Below, in pieces: positions 1-9,597 of a stretch of 64,000 nt of DNA (positions within the stretch are counted from its first letter, which is position 1; each line of letters begins with the position of its first letter). This DNA comes from Opitutia bacterium UBA4506 (GTDB lineage: Bacteria > Verrucomicrobiota > Verrucomicrobiia > Opitutales > Puniceicoccaceae): NCBI GenBank assembly GCA_002388665.1, contig DGMY01000043.1:62001-126000 (forward strand). Direction: 5' to 3'. The translations under genes and the position numbers were made by a program. Below the pieces are notes generated by a model. It worked only from the letters and a program-made list of their open reading frames with translations, did no database searches and had not been told where the DNA came from.

Positions 1-222
1 CTGCTCGTCGCCCATGTCGGGGCATCATCCATCGAAGTGTTCTCACCCGAAGGAAAACTCATAGAGCGAATTCAGACCCCGTTCGAACGTCCGAGCAACG
101 TCCACTTCGAGAAGCCCAATTCCAAACACCTGCTCATCACAGACATGAGCAATGGAAGTATCTGGCGGACGACATGGAAGCGACCCGGACAACCACAATA
201 TTGCTTCGGAAATCCAGAATGA
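1..222 (+). CDS. SMP-30/gluconolactonase-like protein, C-terminal fragment
   Basis: The gene runs in from the left edge, so only the last 73 or so residues are present. The readable piece has beta-propeller strands typical of SMP-30/gluconolactonase/LRE family sugar-lactone hydrolases: an EVFSPEGKLI strand, a PSNVHFE strand and LLITDMSNGSIWR. Members hydrolyse sugar lactones in hexose or hexuronate catabolism. The metal-binding residues lie mostly in the missing part, so activity cannot be judged. Its stop overlaps the next gene's start as ATGA, implying one operon with translational coupling. Family placement is from strand pattern only. Confidence 0.6.
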   Translation: MLVAHVGASSIEVFSPEGKLIERIQTPFERPSNVHFEKPNSKHLLITDMSNGSIWRTTWKRPGQPQYCFGNPE

Positions 223-980
223 ACCGCTCCCAAACTTTGAGATTCCTGGTGGTACTGACCGCTCTTTGCAGCCCTCTGCGGGGAGCTCCTCCCTCCACTG
301 CCAACCCAACCGACATGAACTCAACCTTGATCGAAGCCAGAGCCATCTCCAAGCCAGACACGGCCACCCCCAGCTCATGGGAACGTTTATTCAGTGATGC
401 TCCGGCGACTCCCCTCGTCGGCCTCCCTGGCGAGGAAGAAGAGGCCCTACGGGAACCGGCCAGCGTCAAATTCGGGGTCTGCGAGGGCTCTCTTTGGGCC
501 TATGTAATCGTCCAGGACGACCATCTCTACAATACAGCCTCCAATTTTAATGACCTCATCTACCGGTTTGGAGACACGATCGAAGTATTCCTCGAGGTTA
601 AGGATACGGAGAATTATCTGGAGTTCCACTTTTCGCCCAGCAATCAACGACTCCAACTGGATTGGAACGAGGAGAATCGTGCTCTGAAATCCCAAGGCAA
701 TCTTGACCTGAATAGACTCTTCATTCCAGCCCCAGAGATCCTCGATAGTTTCAGTTCAGTAAACGGGAACCAGTGGCAATTACTGGTTCGGATACCTACC
801 GATCTCTTTGGTATCGAATACGGCACAGCAGCAGCAATTTCTGTTTCTGTTTGTCGCTACAATTACCATACAGACGGAAACTTCACTCTCTCCTCCACCT
901 CCCCGCATAAGGTACCCAATTTTCACGAGAAATCGGACTGGCTCGAACTTTCGATTCCAGTATCTGAAGACGCGCACTAG
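219..980 (+). CDS. secreted CBM9-like carbohydrate-binding protein
   Basis: A 253-residue protein. I start it at the ATG in the ATGA overlap with the upstream stop, which places a clean signal peptide at the N-terminus (MNRSQTLRFLVVLTALCSP). The mature part has the order of a family 9 carbohydrate-binding (DOMON-like) beta-sandwich: WERLFSD near residue 50, a LWAYVIVQDDHLYN strand, DTIEVFLEVKDTENYLEFHF in the middle, and a late VRIPTDLFG then SVCRYNY then WLELSI. Such CBM9-like domains bind sugar ends. It sits behind a lactonase-like gene, so a role in secreted sugar recognition is likely. No catalytic motif was seen. A longer in-frame start at 174 would overlap the upstream gene and hide the signal peptide. 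Confidence 0.65.
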   Translation: MNRSQTLRFLVVLTALCSPLRGAPPSTANPTDMNSTLIEARAISKPDTATPSSWERLFSDAPATPLVGLPGEEEEALREPASVKFGVCEGSLWAYVIVQDDHLYNTASNFNDLIYRFGDTIEVFLEVKDTENYLEFHFSPSNQRLQLDWNEENRALKSQGNLDLNRLFIPAPEILDSFSSVNGNQWQLLVRIPTDLFGIEYGTAAAISVSVCRYNYHTDGNFTLSSTSPHKVPNFHEKSDWLELSIPVSEDAH

Positions 981-1265
981 CCCGATGCAAGGGTCTTTCA
1001 GACACCCACGCCAAGGTATAATCTCCAAAGGATTCACTTTCTGCGCCGTCGAAAAGAACCACTGGTACAGCGTTGTCAGAAACATAGGCGAGAAAGACCG
1101 GCCGCATGCCTTGCGCACGATCGGTCACGAGAATACCCACTCATGACAGGTACATCCGGTCAGAATTATCGGCACGAGACGAACGCCAGGTAGCTCTTTC
1201 ACGAAAGACAAGCTTTCTCCGGTTCCCCTACCCACACAACGATCACATTGAACCAAAATCACAGA

Positions 1266-3359
1266 ATGAATCATAATTTGGACCTAGGAGTCGCCTGGAT
1301 CACAGGAGAGCCCTCGATACAAGCCGGGGAGTACACGACCATCGATTATACTTACGAGGCTCAACATCCGATCGATGATAGCGGCGGACTAAAGATCGTC
1401 TTTCGCTACGCCTCCGACGCGGGAACACCTCAGTTTGACGATCCAAAGGCAGACAACTACTGCTCGGTCAGTACTGACGGAGATTGTCGCATCTCCCCCC
1501 GATGGGAACCCAAGGCTCATACAAGACCATGGGACAAGACCCTGATCATCCAAGTATCGGGCGGATACTTGGACAAGAACCAGTCGATACGGGTCATCTT
1601 CGGCGACCAGAGCGGAGGCTCCAAGGGGTGGAGGATGCAAACTTTTTGCGAAGATAGCTTTGAATTCAAGACCTTGGTGGATCCCTACGCCACGTACTCA
1701 CACAAGGAACTCCCCGAATCCCCTATCATCAAGATCACCCCGAACAAAGCCGCGCGAACGGTCATCATCGCACCCAGCACAGTCAGCGCCGGGGAGGCAT
1801 TTGACTACTATGTCAAAAGTGAAGACATCTGGGGGAATCCGGTTTCGCCTCCGAAGGTGATCACTCACAAGGGTTATCAGCGCGAAGGAATTCGTTGGAT
1901 CAAAAGAGGTGATGTACGGAGCAACCCAATACGTGTGGCCAAAACGGAGCCGAAACTCAAAGGTTTCTGGGCGGACTTTCACGGACAAAGTGAGGAAACT
2001 ATCGGAACGAATACCATCGATGATTACTACAAATTCGCCCGTGAGTTCGCGCGGCTGGATATCGCAGGCCATCAGGGAAACGATTTTCAGATTACCGACC
2101 AATTCTGGTCAAAGATCAAGAAGGTCTCCGACCAGTTGAATGTTTCGGGCGAGTTTGTCGTTTTCCCCGGATACGAATGGAGCGGAAACACCCCTTTGGG
2201 AGGCGATCGCAATGTGTATTTCCTCAACAAAAAGGGCGACATCATTCGTAGCTCCGAAGAACTGGTCCCAGATTCGAAATACTCAGTAGCGCCGACGGCC
2301 AACGATCTATTCGATCAATTAAAGCAACAACCTGAAGCAAAGCCATTTTGTTTTGCTCATGTCGGCGGACGCTACGCCAACCTTGCCCAGCACGATTCTG
2401 AACTGGAGTGCGCGGTCGAGGTACATTCCGCATGGGGAACCTTCGAGTGGATACTTTGGGATGCATTTGAAAGAGGATATCGAGTCGGAATCTGCGCGAA
2501 CTCCGACGGACACAAGGGAAGACCGGGGGCGTCCTACCCCGGAGCCGGACGCTTCGGCTCCTACGGAGGACTTACCTGTGTTCTCGCCTCAAAATTGACC
2601 AGACAATCGGTCTACAAAGCGCTACAAGCCCGCCATTTCTACGGCACTTCGGGTCATCGCGGAATCCTCGAAACAAAACTGATGAAGGACGACAAAACCT
2701 GTCTGGGAATCATGGGCGACGTCGTCTCCGGAACCAAGACCTCCGAGACAAGCTACTTCACGTGCAACTACCATGGGACTGCACCGATCGAGAAGATCGA
2801 CCTATTCAACGGTTCAGAGCTCATCACTACCTACCGCCCCTATTCTCAGGAGGATCTCGGCAAACGGATCAAGATTGTCTGGAGCGGAGCGGAGGTCCGG
2901 GGGCGCTCAAGGATGGTAGATTGGACGGGGAACCTCACCGTCTCCGGCAATCGGATTCTTTCGGTCACCCCCGTTCAGACCTGGAATCCAGCCCGCAGCA
3001 TAGTTCAGGAAAGTCCTACAAGAATGAACTGGAGCAGCTGCACTACTGGCGGAACTACGGGCTGCATCCTTGATCTAGAACATTCTCAATCGGGCAAAGT
3101 TCTTCTCAAGACGAAGCAGGGCAACTGGAAGATCGATATAAAATCCACCGGACTGGAATCAAAGAGCAAGCAGTTCGGAGGGCTCGAAAAAATGATCGAG
3201 GCGTACCGCCTTCCGGATGCCGACACCTCAATGAGTGCTTCCGTTGACTTTGCGACACCAAACCTGAGGGGTGGCGACAATCCCCTCTTCTGCCGTGCAA
3301 CTCAAGTGGATGGACACGTGGCATGGAGCAGCCCGATCTATCTCACCTCTGAGAAGTGA
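1266..3359 (+). CDS. DUF3604 family protein (PHP-like metal-dependent hydrolase)
   Basis: About 697 residues from the ATG at 1266; an in-frame TTG at 1248 is an alternative. The N-terminal third is beta-rich. The C-terminal part matches DUF3604, which is related to PHP-type phosphoesterases: ADFHGQSEET gives the D-x-H metal pair, followed by LDIAGHQGNDFQ, VVFPGYEWSG, FCFAHVGG and GICANSDGHKGRPG, each with likely metal ligands. No signal peptide is visible, so it is probably cytoplasmic. DUF3604 genes are frequent in marine bacteria near sulfatase and sugar genes, but the substrate is unknown. The 270-base gap upstream holds nothing I recognise. Alanine dehydrogenase follows 50 bases later. 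Confidence 0.7.
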   Translation: MNHNLDLGVAWITGEPSIQAGEYTTIDYTYEAQHPIDDSGGLKIVFRYASDAGTPQFDDPKADNYCSVSTDGDCRISPRWEPKAHTRPWDKTLIIQVSGGYLDKNQSIRVIFGDQSGGSKGWRMQTFCEDSFEFKTLVDPYATYSHKELPESPIIKITPNKAARTVIIAPSTVSAGEAFDYYVKSEDIWGNPVSPPKVITHKGYQREGIRWIKRGDVRSNPIRVAKTEPKLKGFWADFHGQSEETIGTNTIDDYYKFAREFARLDIAGHQGNDFQITDQFWSKIKKVSDQLNVSGEFVVFPGYEWSGNTPLGGDRNVYFLNKKGDIIRSSEELVPDSKYSVAPTANDLFDQLKQQPEAKPFCFAHVGGRYANLAQHDSELECAVEVHSAWGTFEWILWDAFERGYRVGICANSDGHKGRPGASYPGAGRFGSYGGLTCVLASKLTRQSVYKALQARHFYGTSGHRGILETKLMKDDKTCLGIMGDVVSGTKTSETSYFTCNYHGTAPIEKIDLFNGSELITTYRPYSQEDLGKRIKIVWSGAEVRGRSRMVDWTGNLTVSGNRILSVTPVQTWNPARSIVQESPTRMNWSSCTTGGTTGCILDLEHSQSGKVLLKTKQGNWKIDIKSTGLESKSKQFGGLEKMIEAYRLPDADTSMSASVDFATPNLRGGDNPLFCRATQVDGHVAWSSPIYLTSEK

Positions 3360-3409
3360 GCCCAAACTAGAGACTGCAAAACAATCCAAAAAAGACTTAT
3401 ACTATCACT

Positions 3410-4516
3410 ATGAAAATCGGCATCCCTCGCGAAATTAAGATAAAGGAAAACCGGGTCTCATGCACCCCCGCAGCCGTTCACGCCCTTGTTCAGGCTGGTC
3501 ACCAGGTCATTATCGAATCCTCCGCCGGAGTAGGATCGGGATTCTCCGATGAGCAATACAAACAAGTTGGAGGTCAAATCTGCGACGCCCGCGAGACCGC
3601 TTGGGATGTGGAGATGGTGATTAAAGTCAAAGAACCCATCCCCGAAGAATACCAATTTTTCAAACCCGGTTTACTTCTTTTCACATACCTCCACCTAGCC
3701 TCTGACAAAAGACTAGCCGATTCACTCTGCGAGAATGAGGTAAGCGGGATCGCCTACGAAACAGTCCAAAAGGGCAACCGACTTCCCCTTCTGGAACCCA
3801 TGAGTGAGATAGCGGGACGAATGTCATCGCTGATGGGAGCCTACTATCTCGCGAAATCCCAAGAGGGCCAAGGGGTTCTCCTCGGGGGAGTGCCCGGCGT
3901 ATCCACCGGCAACGTTCTTATCCTGGGAGGAGGTGTCGCCGGCATGAATGCAGCGCGAATTGCTGCGGGAATCGGGGCAAATGTCACACTCCTCGAGGTC
4001 GATATCGAAAAAATGCACTATATCGACTCCTCCCTGAATGGGACGGTTCGCACGATCTACTCGACCGAAAAAGCGTTGCTGGATCGACTGCCCGAAGTCG
4101 ACCTTCTTGTCGGCGCGGTTCTCCTACCCGGAGCACGGGCCCCTCGATTGATAAAGAGAGAACATCTGCGATTAATGAAGCCGGGTGCAGTGTTCGTCGA
4201 CATTGCGATCGACCAAGGTGGATGCGCCGAAACGTCACGCCCAACCACCCATGATGATCCCGTCTATTTTGAGGAGAATGTCTTGCACTATTGTGTGGCC
4301 AATATGCCCGGCGCCTACGCCCGTACCGCGACCGAAGCACTGAATAATGCCACACTGCCTTACTCGCTATTGCTGGCGAATCATGGTCTGAGGAAAGCTC
4401 TGCACGATGTTCCAGAATTGAGGTCCGGCCTCAACACCTACCAAGGAAAGATTGTCCACAAGATCGTGGCCGACGCTGTGGGCTATCCCCCTACTCCTTA
4501 TCCGTTTACAGATTAA
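3410..4516 (+). CDS. ald: alanine dehydrogenase
   Basis: A 368-residue protein, the normal length for NAD-dependent L-alanine dehydrogenase (alanine + NAD + water to pyruvate + ammonium + NADH). The start MKIGIPREIK is the family N-terminus. Lys74 in IKVKEP and His95 in TYLHLA fall at the positions of the catalytic pair known from the Bacillus enzyme. PLLEPMSEIAGRMS and the NAD-binding VLILGGGVAGMNAA segment follow near residues 128 and 168, and the C-terminus has TLPYSLLLANHG. The cytoplasmic enzyme links amino acid and pyruvate pools. A strong hairpin terminator follows, so it likely ends a transcript that may start at the DUF3604 gene. Confidence 0.93.
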   Translation: MKIGIPREIKIKENRVSCTPAAVHALVQAGHQVIIESSAGVGSGFSDEQYKQVGGQICDARETAWDVEMVIKVKEPIPEEYQFFKPGLLLFTYLHLASDKRLADSLCENEVSGIAYETVQKGNRLPLLEPMSEIAGRMSSLMGAYYLAKSQEGQGVLLGGVPGVSTGNVLILGGGVAGMNAARIAAGIGANVTLLEVDIEKMHYIDSSLNGTVRTIYSTEKALLDRLPEVDLLVGAVLLPGARAPRLIKREHLRLMKPGAVFVDIAIDQGGCAETSRPTTHDDPVYFEENVLHYCVANMPGAYARTATEALNNATLPYSLLLANHGLRKALHDVPELRSGLNTYQGKIVHKIVADAVGYPPTPYPFTD

Positions 4517-4561
4517 TCGGAAACCGGCGGCTCCCCAATCGACCGCTTCTACAGACCCCCT

Positions 4562-4594
4562 TTAAAAACCGCTCCGCCGGCGAGCGGTTTTTAA
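4562..4594 (+). terminator. rho-independent terminator after alanine dehydrogenase
   Basis: A perfect 13-base inverted repeat: 4562-4574 (TTAAAAACCGCTC) pairs with 4582-4594 (GAGCGGTTTTTAA) around a 7-base loop. The A tract on one side and T tract on the other let it work in both directions. It lies 46 bases after the alanine dehydrogenase stop. Confidence 0.85.
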
Positions 4595-5049
4595 GGATAA
4601 ACGATCCCTCCCGACGGAACGCCGCCATCCACCGCGGGCGATTGCTCGTGCGAGCTCCTGTTGCTCCTGTATCAGCTCTTCCGATACCCCCTCCCCCGCA
4701 ACTCACCCATCCGCTTGCTCCCACTTCCCCTCCCCCATTCCTCAAGACTGCCCCCAACATCAAGCCTTGAGACTGAAATCAAAACCACCTTCGGAGCGAC
4801 TCATTCCCCAGTAGCTCCCAGGCCAGAACCAGATCACCGATTCAATCCACTCAAAGGAGGTGAAATCTGACAAATCCCACTCCGCTATCTACCAAAAATT
4901 GCACCCCTCTCGCTCCCATACCAAATCACTGGCTACTGCCTAATTCGAAAGTTTGCTACCCCTAGAGCAAACCTTCTCCGATTTCCGTAAAACCCTCCGC
5001 TCCTTCTCACTATTTTCAATAAATAACCCATCTGGCAAACCTCCTGCTT
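4595..5049. other. intergenic region with an orphan Shine-Dalgarno-like box
   Basis: No convincing gene. The one notable sequence is AAAGGAGGTGA at 4853-4863, a near-perfect ribosome-binding sequence, but no start codon with a usable reading frame follows at normal distance. An open frame from a TTG at 4953 leads into the prepilin-like gene, but I place that gene's start at 5136. Confidence 0.5.
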
Positions 5050-5067
5050 GTGAATACTTATTCACAG
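5050..5067. promoter_or_regulatory. perfect 8-2-8 palindrome upstream of first cassette
   Basis: TGTGAATACTTATTCACA is a perfect palindrome of two 8-base arms around CT, ending 68 bases before the chosen start of the large prepilin-like gene. The core resembles the palindromes at 11431 and 14013, so a shared regulator is plausible. GntR proteins of the FCD class often bind short AT-rich palindromes of this kind. Its position argues that translation starts downstream of it. Confidence 0.6.
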
Positions 5068-5135
5068 ATGAAGACCAACTGTTTAACATATCTCCGGAAC
5101 CCGGCGAAGGATGCCAACGAGCGGACTATTTTGCG

Positions 5136-8100
5136 ATGAACCGGCTTCCTAACAGGCCCACTGCGAAATCTTTCCAGAGGGGACAGAAAAGTGCATTTGC
5201 TCTGATCATTTCACTGTCCTTGATGTCCTTCATTATACTGATACTGATGACCCTCAGTTCAGTTCTCATGGTGGAGACGAAAGCCAGCTCAGCCTCCCTC
5301 CTCAGGGAACATGCGCGCCAGAACGCGATCCTCGGCCTTCATCAAGCCTTGGGCAATCTCCAGAAACTGGCCGGTCCCGACCAACGCGTGACGGCAAGAG
5401 CAGATATCCTCGAGACCTACGAGGACGCAATTGATACGGAAGAAACAGTCCAGAACCCATATTACACGGCGGTTTGGAACGTTGAACCAACCGACGCAAC
5501 GAGGTGGCCGCACAGTCCAGGTCAATCAGAGGGCCCTGACCCAAAGGTATATCCGAGTTTTCTGGTAAGCGGGAATGAGGGACACGATTGGATGGATTCC
5601 GAGGCCCCCATAAATGAATCGACGAGCACTTTTCAGGATCCCGTCACTTTCGATGATATCGCAGTCACGGTAGAGAAAAGCGCTGTTTTGGACGATGGTG
5701 GCAGGTTGCAAGGAAACTATGGTTGGTGGATCGGAGATGAGGGAGTCAAAGCTCGCCTGACCACTGAGGAACCTCAAAGTGCCCTCACGGACACGGTCCC
5801 CGAATGGACTCGACCCGCCGGAACCACCCCTCAGTTGATCGATTCCAGTCTTCGTTCCATCGATCGGGAAGATTACCAGGAAACAGCTTGGAGGATCCGG
5901 GAAATCGAGGAATTGAAATTGGCAGACGGCCTCTTCCAAAACCTATTCGACCCAGTTTCTCCTTCTGTTGAGAAACCCTATTTCCATGACTTTACCGGAA
6001 CGTCGCTCGGGGTTCTGGCGGATACACGAAGTGGAGGCCTGAAAAAGGATCTCGCAGTCGCGCTATCTACACCCAGTGCAACCGCTCCCGTCGGTACGAG
6101 AGACGACGACCCATTATACCCATCGTTTTCGGAAGGAAACTACCAAGTATTTGACCCAACCTGGGGATACCTGCGGGACTACTTCACCGGTGTACCCCTT
6201 TTGACCAATACAACAGCCCAACAGTTAAACGATGAGTCCTGGGCCAAAAGCAAATTGGTGGCCATGCGGATGCCTGACGGAACAAAGCCCGGCATCCTAC
6301 CGATCACTGTACGCGCCCAGACTGGAATCACCCCGGTCCTCGTACAAATGGATCCGACCAGCTGGACGGACGCCACAATACCCGAATGGGAAATCTACTA
6401 CTACTACCAGCCTTCATTGGTCCTGTGGAATCCCTACAATGTCGCCATCGAACTACCGGAACTGGTCGCCATGACCCGACCCTATGTCGGCAGTGGTTCT
6501 CTGAACTTGAACGATGGCTACAACATTACTGTGACCGTCACGATCGATGGCTCCTCTGATGTCACTAGCGATGCACAGTCAAAACTTCCAGCGCTGAAGT
6601 TCACCCTCCCTCCGACAGTCATACCGGCCGGACGAGCCGTCATTTTTAGCCCGCTCGCGGGTGATGCCCTCCTGGAAGAAGATGCAGCCAACAATCCCCT
6701 ACCCGCGGGATGGCGGCCGGACGGTACATTCTATCAAGGCACCGGCATTACCTTCGCATGGGACCCCGACGGATCGGGCAGTACGCCAACGATTCTATTA
6801 AATACAGCAACTGGCTCAGATGCTGCTCAGAACTATGGACCGTTCCGTACTTCAAATGGAATGTGGGACCTTCTCCACACGCCACCAACCGGACCACTGG
6901 TTACGGACCAGAACGATTTCGCCACTCAACTGATCAACATCGCCTTTCGCACGACACAGAACCTACTGAGCTTTTCCGCTTCACAAGCGCGAAGAGTGAC
7001 CGATCCCAATTTTGTCGACAATTTTGAAGGTGGAACGCTCTCCTTTCCCGCACTTCTCCAATCAGTGGCGATGAAGTTTTCCGACGACGACTCAGGTTAC
7101 CCGAGCGGACTCAACCTCGGCTTTACAAGAACCCGTTGGGCGCACGACTTCAACCCCCGAACCGAGTTCTCCACGGCTTGGTCAAGTAACCTTCCCACTG
7201 TCTATGCCCAGGGGCTATTCTTCAACACGGACGCCCAAAGCGCGTTCAGTATTCCCCTAGCGCAAGACGATACAAATCCTGACCCATCATTCTATCCCGT
7301 TGGAGGCCGGATCAATGATCTCGATATCACGAGAGCCACCCTCTACGAGATCCCGACGGAAGATACCGTCCAATTCAACATCGCCAGCCTTCGCCACGCA
7401 AATCTGAGCAGCTCTCAAGAGCGACCGGTCGGGGGAAGCCATCCGCGCGGAGGGCAACAATATGCTCCCGCCTTCACCTTGGGGAGCTCGAACGCTTCAC
7501 CCATGATCCCCTCGGAGGACGTTTCGGTCGATGCAGAATCAGCCTACGGGTACAGCGTCCGCATGTTCCTTCCCGACCTATCCTATTTGGCAAACGACGC
7601 TCTCTACGACCGATACTTCCTTTCAGCCCTCGACAACAGTGGATCCACTTCGCTCCATCCGATACTGAGACCGACCGACGTAACCTATCCATCCACTTCC
7701 GGGTTCGATGAAAATGCAGCAGCCTGGCTCATCGATGGAGGCTTCAATGTAAATTCGACCTCAATTGAGGCCTGGACAGCCTTCCTGGGCAGCCTGCTGG
7801 ATACTTCTGTAGAACTAGAGGACAGCAGTTCCGATGCTGGATCAGGCGCTCCTTTCACCCGATTCACAAACCCTACGGGAGACACGCTGACCACTGCCGA
7901 TATGGGCATGGGAGAATCTGCTATGCTCAGCGATTTTCGACGTCTGGACGATGAACAGATCAGGGCTTTGGCCGAAGCCGTCGTCGAAGAAGTCAAGATA
8001 CGGGGACCATTCCTCTCGATGAGCAGCTTCGTCAACAGGGTACGGGCCGACCCCGACAGCAATTGGGCGCTCAATGGCCCAATTGCTCGAGATGATGTCC

Positions 8101-8582
8101 CTCTCACTCGAAAGAATGAGTTGGTCAGCAAAGGCGCGCTCCAGGCAGCACTCGATCGAAGCGATACCAATACTCTACCCAACTATACTTTGGTGACGGA
8201 TTCCGATTCAACGGCCCAAGTGAACCTTTCCGGCACCTACAACACACTCGCAAATCCAGAAACTCTCGATGGCGTGGCCACCCAAGGTCTACCCGGGTAT
8301 CTGATGCAACATGACATCCTCGGCGCCCTGGACTCGGCAATGACGGTACGCTCCGACACTTTCCGAATCGTGGTCTTCGGCGAGGTCGTTGACCCCATCA
8401 CCGGAAATTCGCTAGTCGAAGCCAGATGCGAAGCGGTCGTCCAGCGCCTCCCCGACTATGTATCAGCTGACAACGACGCGTGGGACCCTCCCTACAACAG
8501 CGCCTACTCCCCAACACTCTCGACGTTGAATCAAAGCTTCGGCCGTCGCTTCACCATCCTCTCGTTTGAGTGGGTAAACTAA
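5136..8582 (+). CDS. large prepilin-like protein, Verru_Chthon cassette protein A type (copy 1)
   Basis: About 1148 residues from the ATG at 5136; a TTG at 4953 would add 61 residues spanning the palindrome, and would bury the pilin-like segment. Residues 1-19 are basic, then one hydrophobic helix (AFALIISLSLMSFIILILM) like a type IV prepilin, then a long coil and a huge extracytoplasmic part. Landmarks shared with the copies at 21168 and 54843 are GPDQR-TARADI, WIGDEGVK, GGLKKDL, WNPYNVAIE, FNVNSTSIEAW, RGPFLSMSSFVNR, PGYL-DIL and SDTFRI. Length and N-terminus fit the Verru_Chthon protein A family, whose function is unknown. NVNSTS plus SMSSFVNR resembles the helical part of GspK minor pseudopilins. 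The partner gene starts 21 bases downstream. Confidence 0.75.
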   Translation: MNRLPNRPTAKSFQRGQKSAFALIISLSLMSFIILILMTLSSVLMVETKASSASLLREHARQNAILGLHQALGNLQKLAGPDQRVTARADILETYEDAIDTEETVQNPYYTAVWNVEPTDATRWPHSPGQSEGPDPKVYPSFLVSGNEGHDWMDSEAPINESTSTFQDPVTFDDIAVTVEKSAVLDDGGRLQGNYGWWIGDEGVKARLTTEEPQSALTDTVPEWTRPAGTTPQLIDSSLRSIDREDYQETAWRIREIEELKLADGLFQNLFDPVSPSVEKPYFHDFTGTSLGVLADTRSGGLKKDLAVALSTPSATAPVGTRDDDPLYPSFSEGNYQVFDPTWGYLRDYFTGVPLLTNTTAQQLNDESWAKSKLVAMRMPDGTKPGILPITVRAQTGITPVLVQMDPTSWTDATIPEWEIYYYYQPSLVLWNPYNVAIELPELVAMTRPYVGSGSLNLNDGYNITVTVTIDGSSDVTSDAQSKLPALKFTLPPTVIPAGRAVIFSPLAGDALLEEDAANNPLPAGWRPDGTFYQGTGITFAWDPDGSGSTPTILLNTATGSDAAQNYGPFRTSNGMWDLLHTPPTGPLVTDQNDFATQLINIAFRTTQNLLSFSASQARRVTDPNFVDNFEGGTLSFPALLQSVAMKFSDDDSGYPSGLNLGFTRTRWAHDFNPRTEFSTAWSSNLPTVYAQGLFFNTDAQSAFSIPLAQDDTNPDPSFYPVGGRINDLDITRATLYEIPTEDTVQFNIASLRHANLSSSQERPVGGSHPRGGQQYAPAFTLGSSNASPMIPSEDVSVDAESAYGYSVRMFLPDLSYLANDALYDRYFLSALDNSGSTSLHPILRPTDVTYPSTSGFDENAAAWLIDGGFNVNSTSIEAWTAFLGSLLDTSVELEDSSSDAGSGAPFTRFTNPTGDTLTTADMGMGESAMLSDFRRLDDEQIRALAEAVVEEVKIRGPFLSMSSFVNRVRADPDSNWALNGPIARDDVPLTRKNELVSKGALQAALDRSDTNTLPNYTLVTDSDSTAQVNLSGTYNTLANPETLDGVATQGLPGYLMQHDILGALDSAMTVRSDTFRIVVFGEVVDPITGNSLVEARCEAVVQRLPDYVSADNDAWDPPYNSAYSPTLSTLNQSFGRRFTILSFEWVN

Positions 8583-8603
8583 GGACTCAAAACAACTTAA
8601 ATC

Positions 8604-9401
8604 ATGAAACACTTCTGGACAACCGCTCTTCTCAGCCTGGCTCTGCCTCTGGCTGCTATTCAACTTTCCGCCACGGAAGCTACCGAGAACGTGGATCTGG
8701 TCATCCTCGTCTCCAATACTCGACACGAGTCCAACTCGCATCTCACTCCCAGAGAGCTCGAGAGGATCACCCTAGCCGAGGGTGCAGGACGACTCAATCG
8801 ATGGGTTCGCAGCAACAGCGGCGAAGATGGCTGGACCAAAGTAAGCGCCGATGAGGGTCTCCTGTCCCTGCCATTTCGATACAACGGCCCCAAACAACTA
8901 ACGCTCTACACGCGCGTCCTCCAAGGAGAGGAACCTCCGATGTTCGTACCTCGCGAACAAATCAGCCTCCCCGACCAAATCAAAACCGGCATCCTTTTCG
9001 CCCTCCGCGTAAGCGGCACCGACGAGAACCCATCCTTTCGACTAGGCGTCATCGATTGCTCAACTGCACCTTCAGACAAAATGGGAGTGCTACTCTACAA
9101 TCTTACCCAGTCTCCCATCATCGCGAGTATCGGTAGAAACAGCGAAGCGGTTCCCCTCAAACCATCGGTACCCGAATGGAACCCATTGAACCAAAAACGG
9201 TCTGCAGTTCCACTGCGGTTGGCCGCTTTCGACGAGGAGTGGAAACTAGTCTACAATAGTATCGATCGGTTGCCGCTGAACCGTCCTACCCTCGGACTGA
9301 TTCTACCCGGATCACCAGGGCAACCCACCGACGTCAACATCTACCTTCTCGCCATGCCCGTATGGCCCTCGGAAGAAAGGCTGATTGAAGAAAAGGGCTA
9401 A
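8604..9401 (+). CDS. secreted cassette partner protein (copy 1), unknown function
   Basis: A 265-residue protein with an N-terminal signal peptide (MKHFWTTALLSLALPLAA, cleavage near residue 23). I do not know a named family. It follows the large prepilin-like protein by 21 bases and shares a weak but ordered pattern with the partners at 25029 and 58040: FRYNGPKQLTLY near residue 90, GVLLYNLT then a short strand and LKPS around 170-190, EEWKLVYNS, then LGLILPG near the C-terminus. The three are far more diverged than their large partners. Likely periplasmic or surface-exposed, acting with the prepilin-like protein; this is inferred from co-occurrence only. Confidence 0.65.
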   Translation: MKHFWTTALLSLALPLAAIQLSATEATENVDLVILVSNTRHESNSHLTPRELERITLAEGAGRLNRWVRSNSGEDGWTKVSADEGLLSLPFRYNGPKQLTLYTRVLQGEEPPMFVPREQISLPDQIKTGILFALRVSGTDENPSFRLGVIDCSTAPSDKMGVLLYNLTQSPIIASIGRNSEAVPLKPSVPEWNPLNQKRSAVPLRLAAFDEEWKLVYNSIDRLPLNRPTLGLILPGSPGQPTDVNIYLLAMPVWPSEERLIEEKG

Positions 9402-9597
9402 AACTGAGTCCTCCCAACCATCACCAATTTTACGGCCAGCCCCCTGTTGCAAAAGAAAACTATCGCAACGGAGGGAGGGGGAAACACGGCAGTATCAGCT
9501 ACAGATAGACGGGCCGAACTAGAGACAAAGGCCATTGGGGCAGATGGGCTGCCAACCTCATATCGCCCCGATATCTAAATCTCCGGGCACTGACCCT

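Noticed and set aside
3393..3406. Tenth copy of the 14-bp palindrome upstream of alanine dehydrogenase
   Set aside because: A CTTATA half-site is present, but the other arm (ATCACT) does not match, so it does not meet the consensus.
4853..4863. Near-perfect ribosome-binding sequence as start signal for the first cassette
   Set aside because: No start codon in a usable frame follows within normal distance, and the pilin-like N-terminus begins far downstream at 5136.
9440..9481. Hairpin after the first cassette partner gene as a terminator
   Set aside because: The GTTGC/GCAAC stem is short with a 14-base loop and no T tract follows. It is too weak to list.
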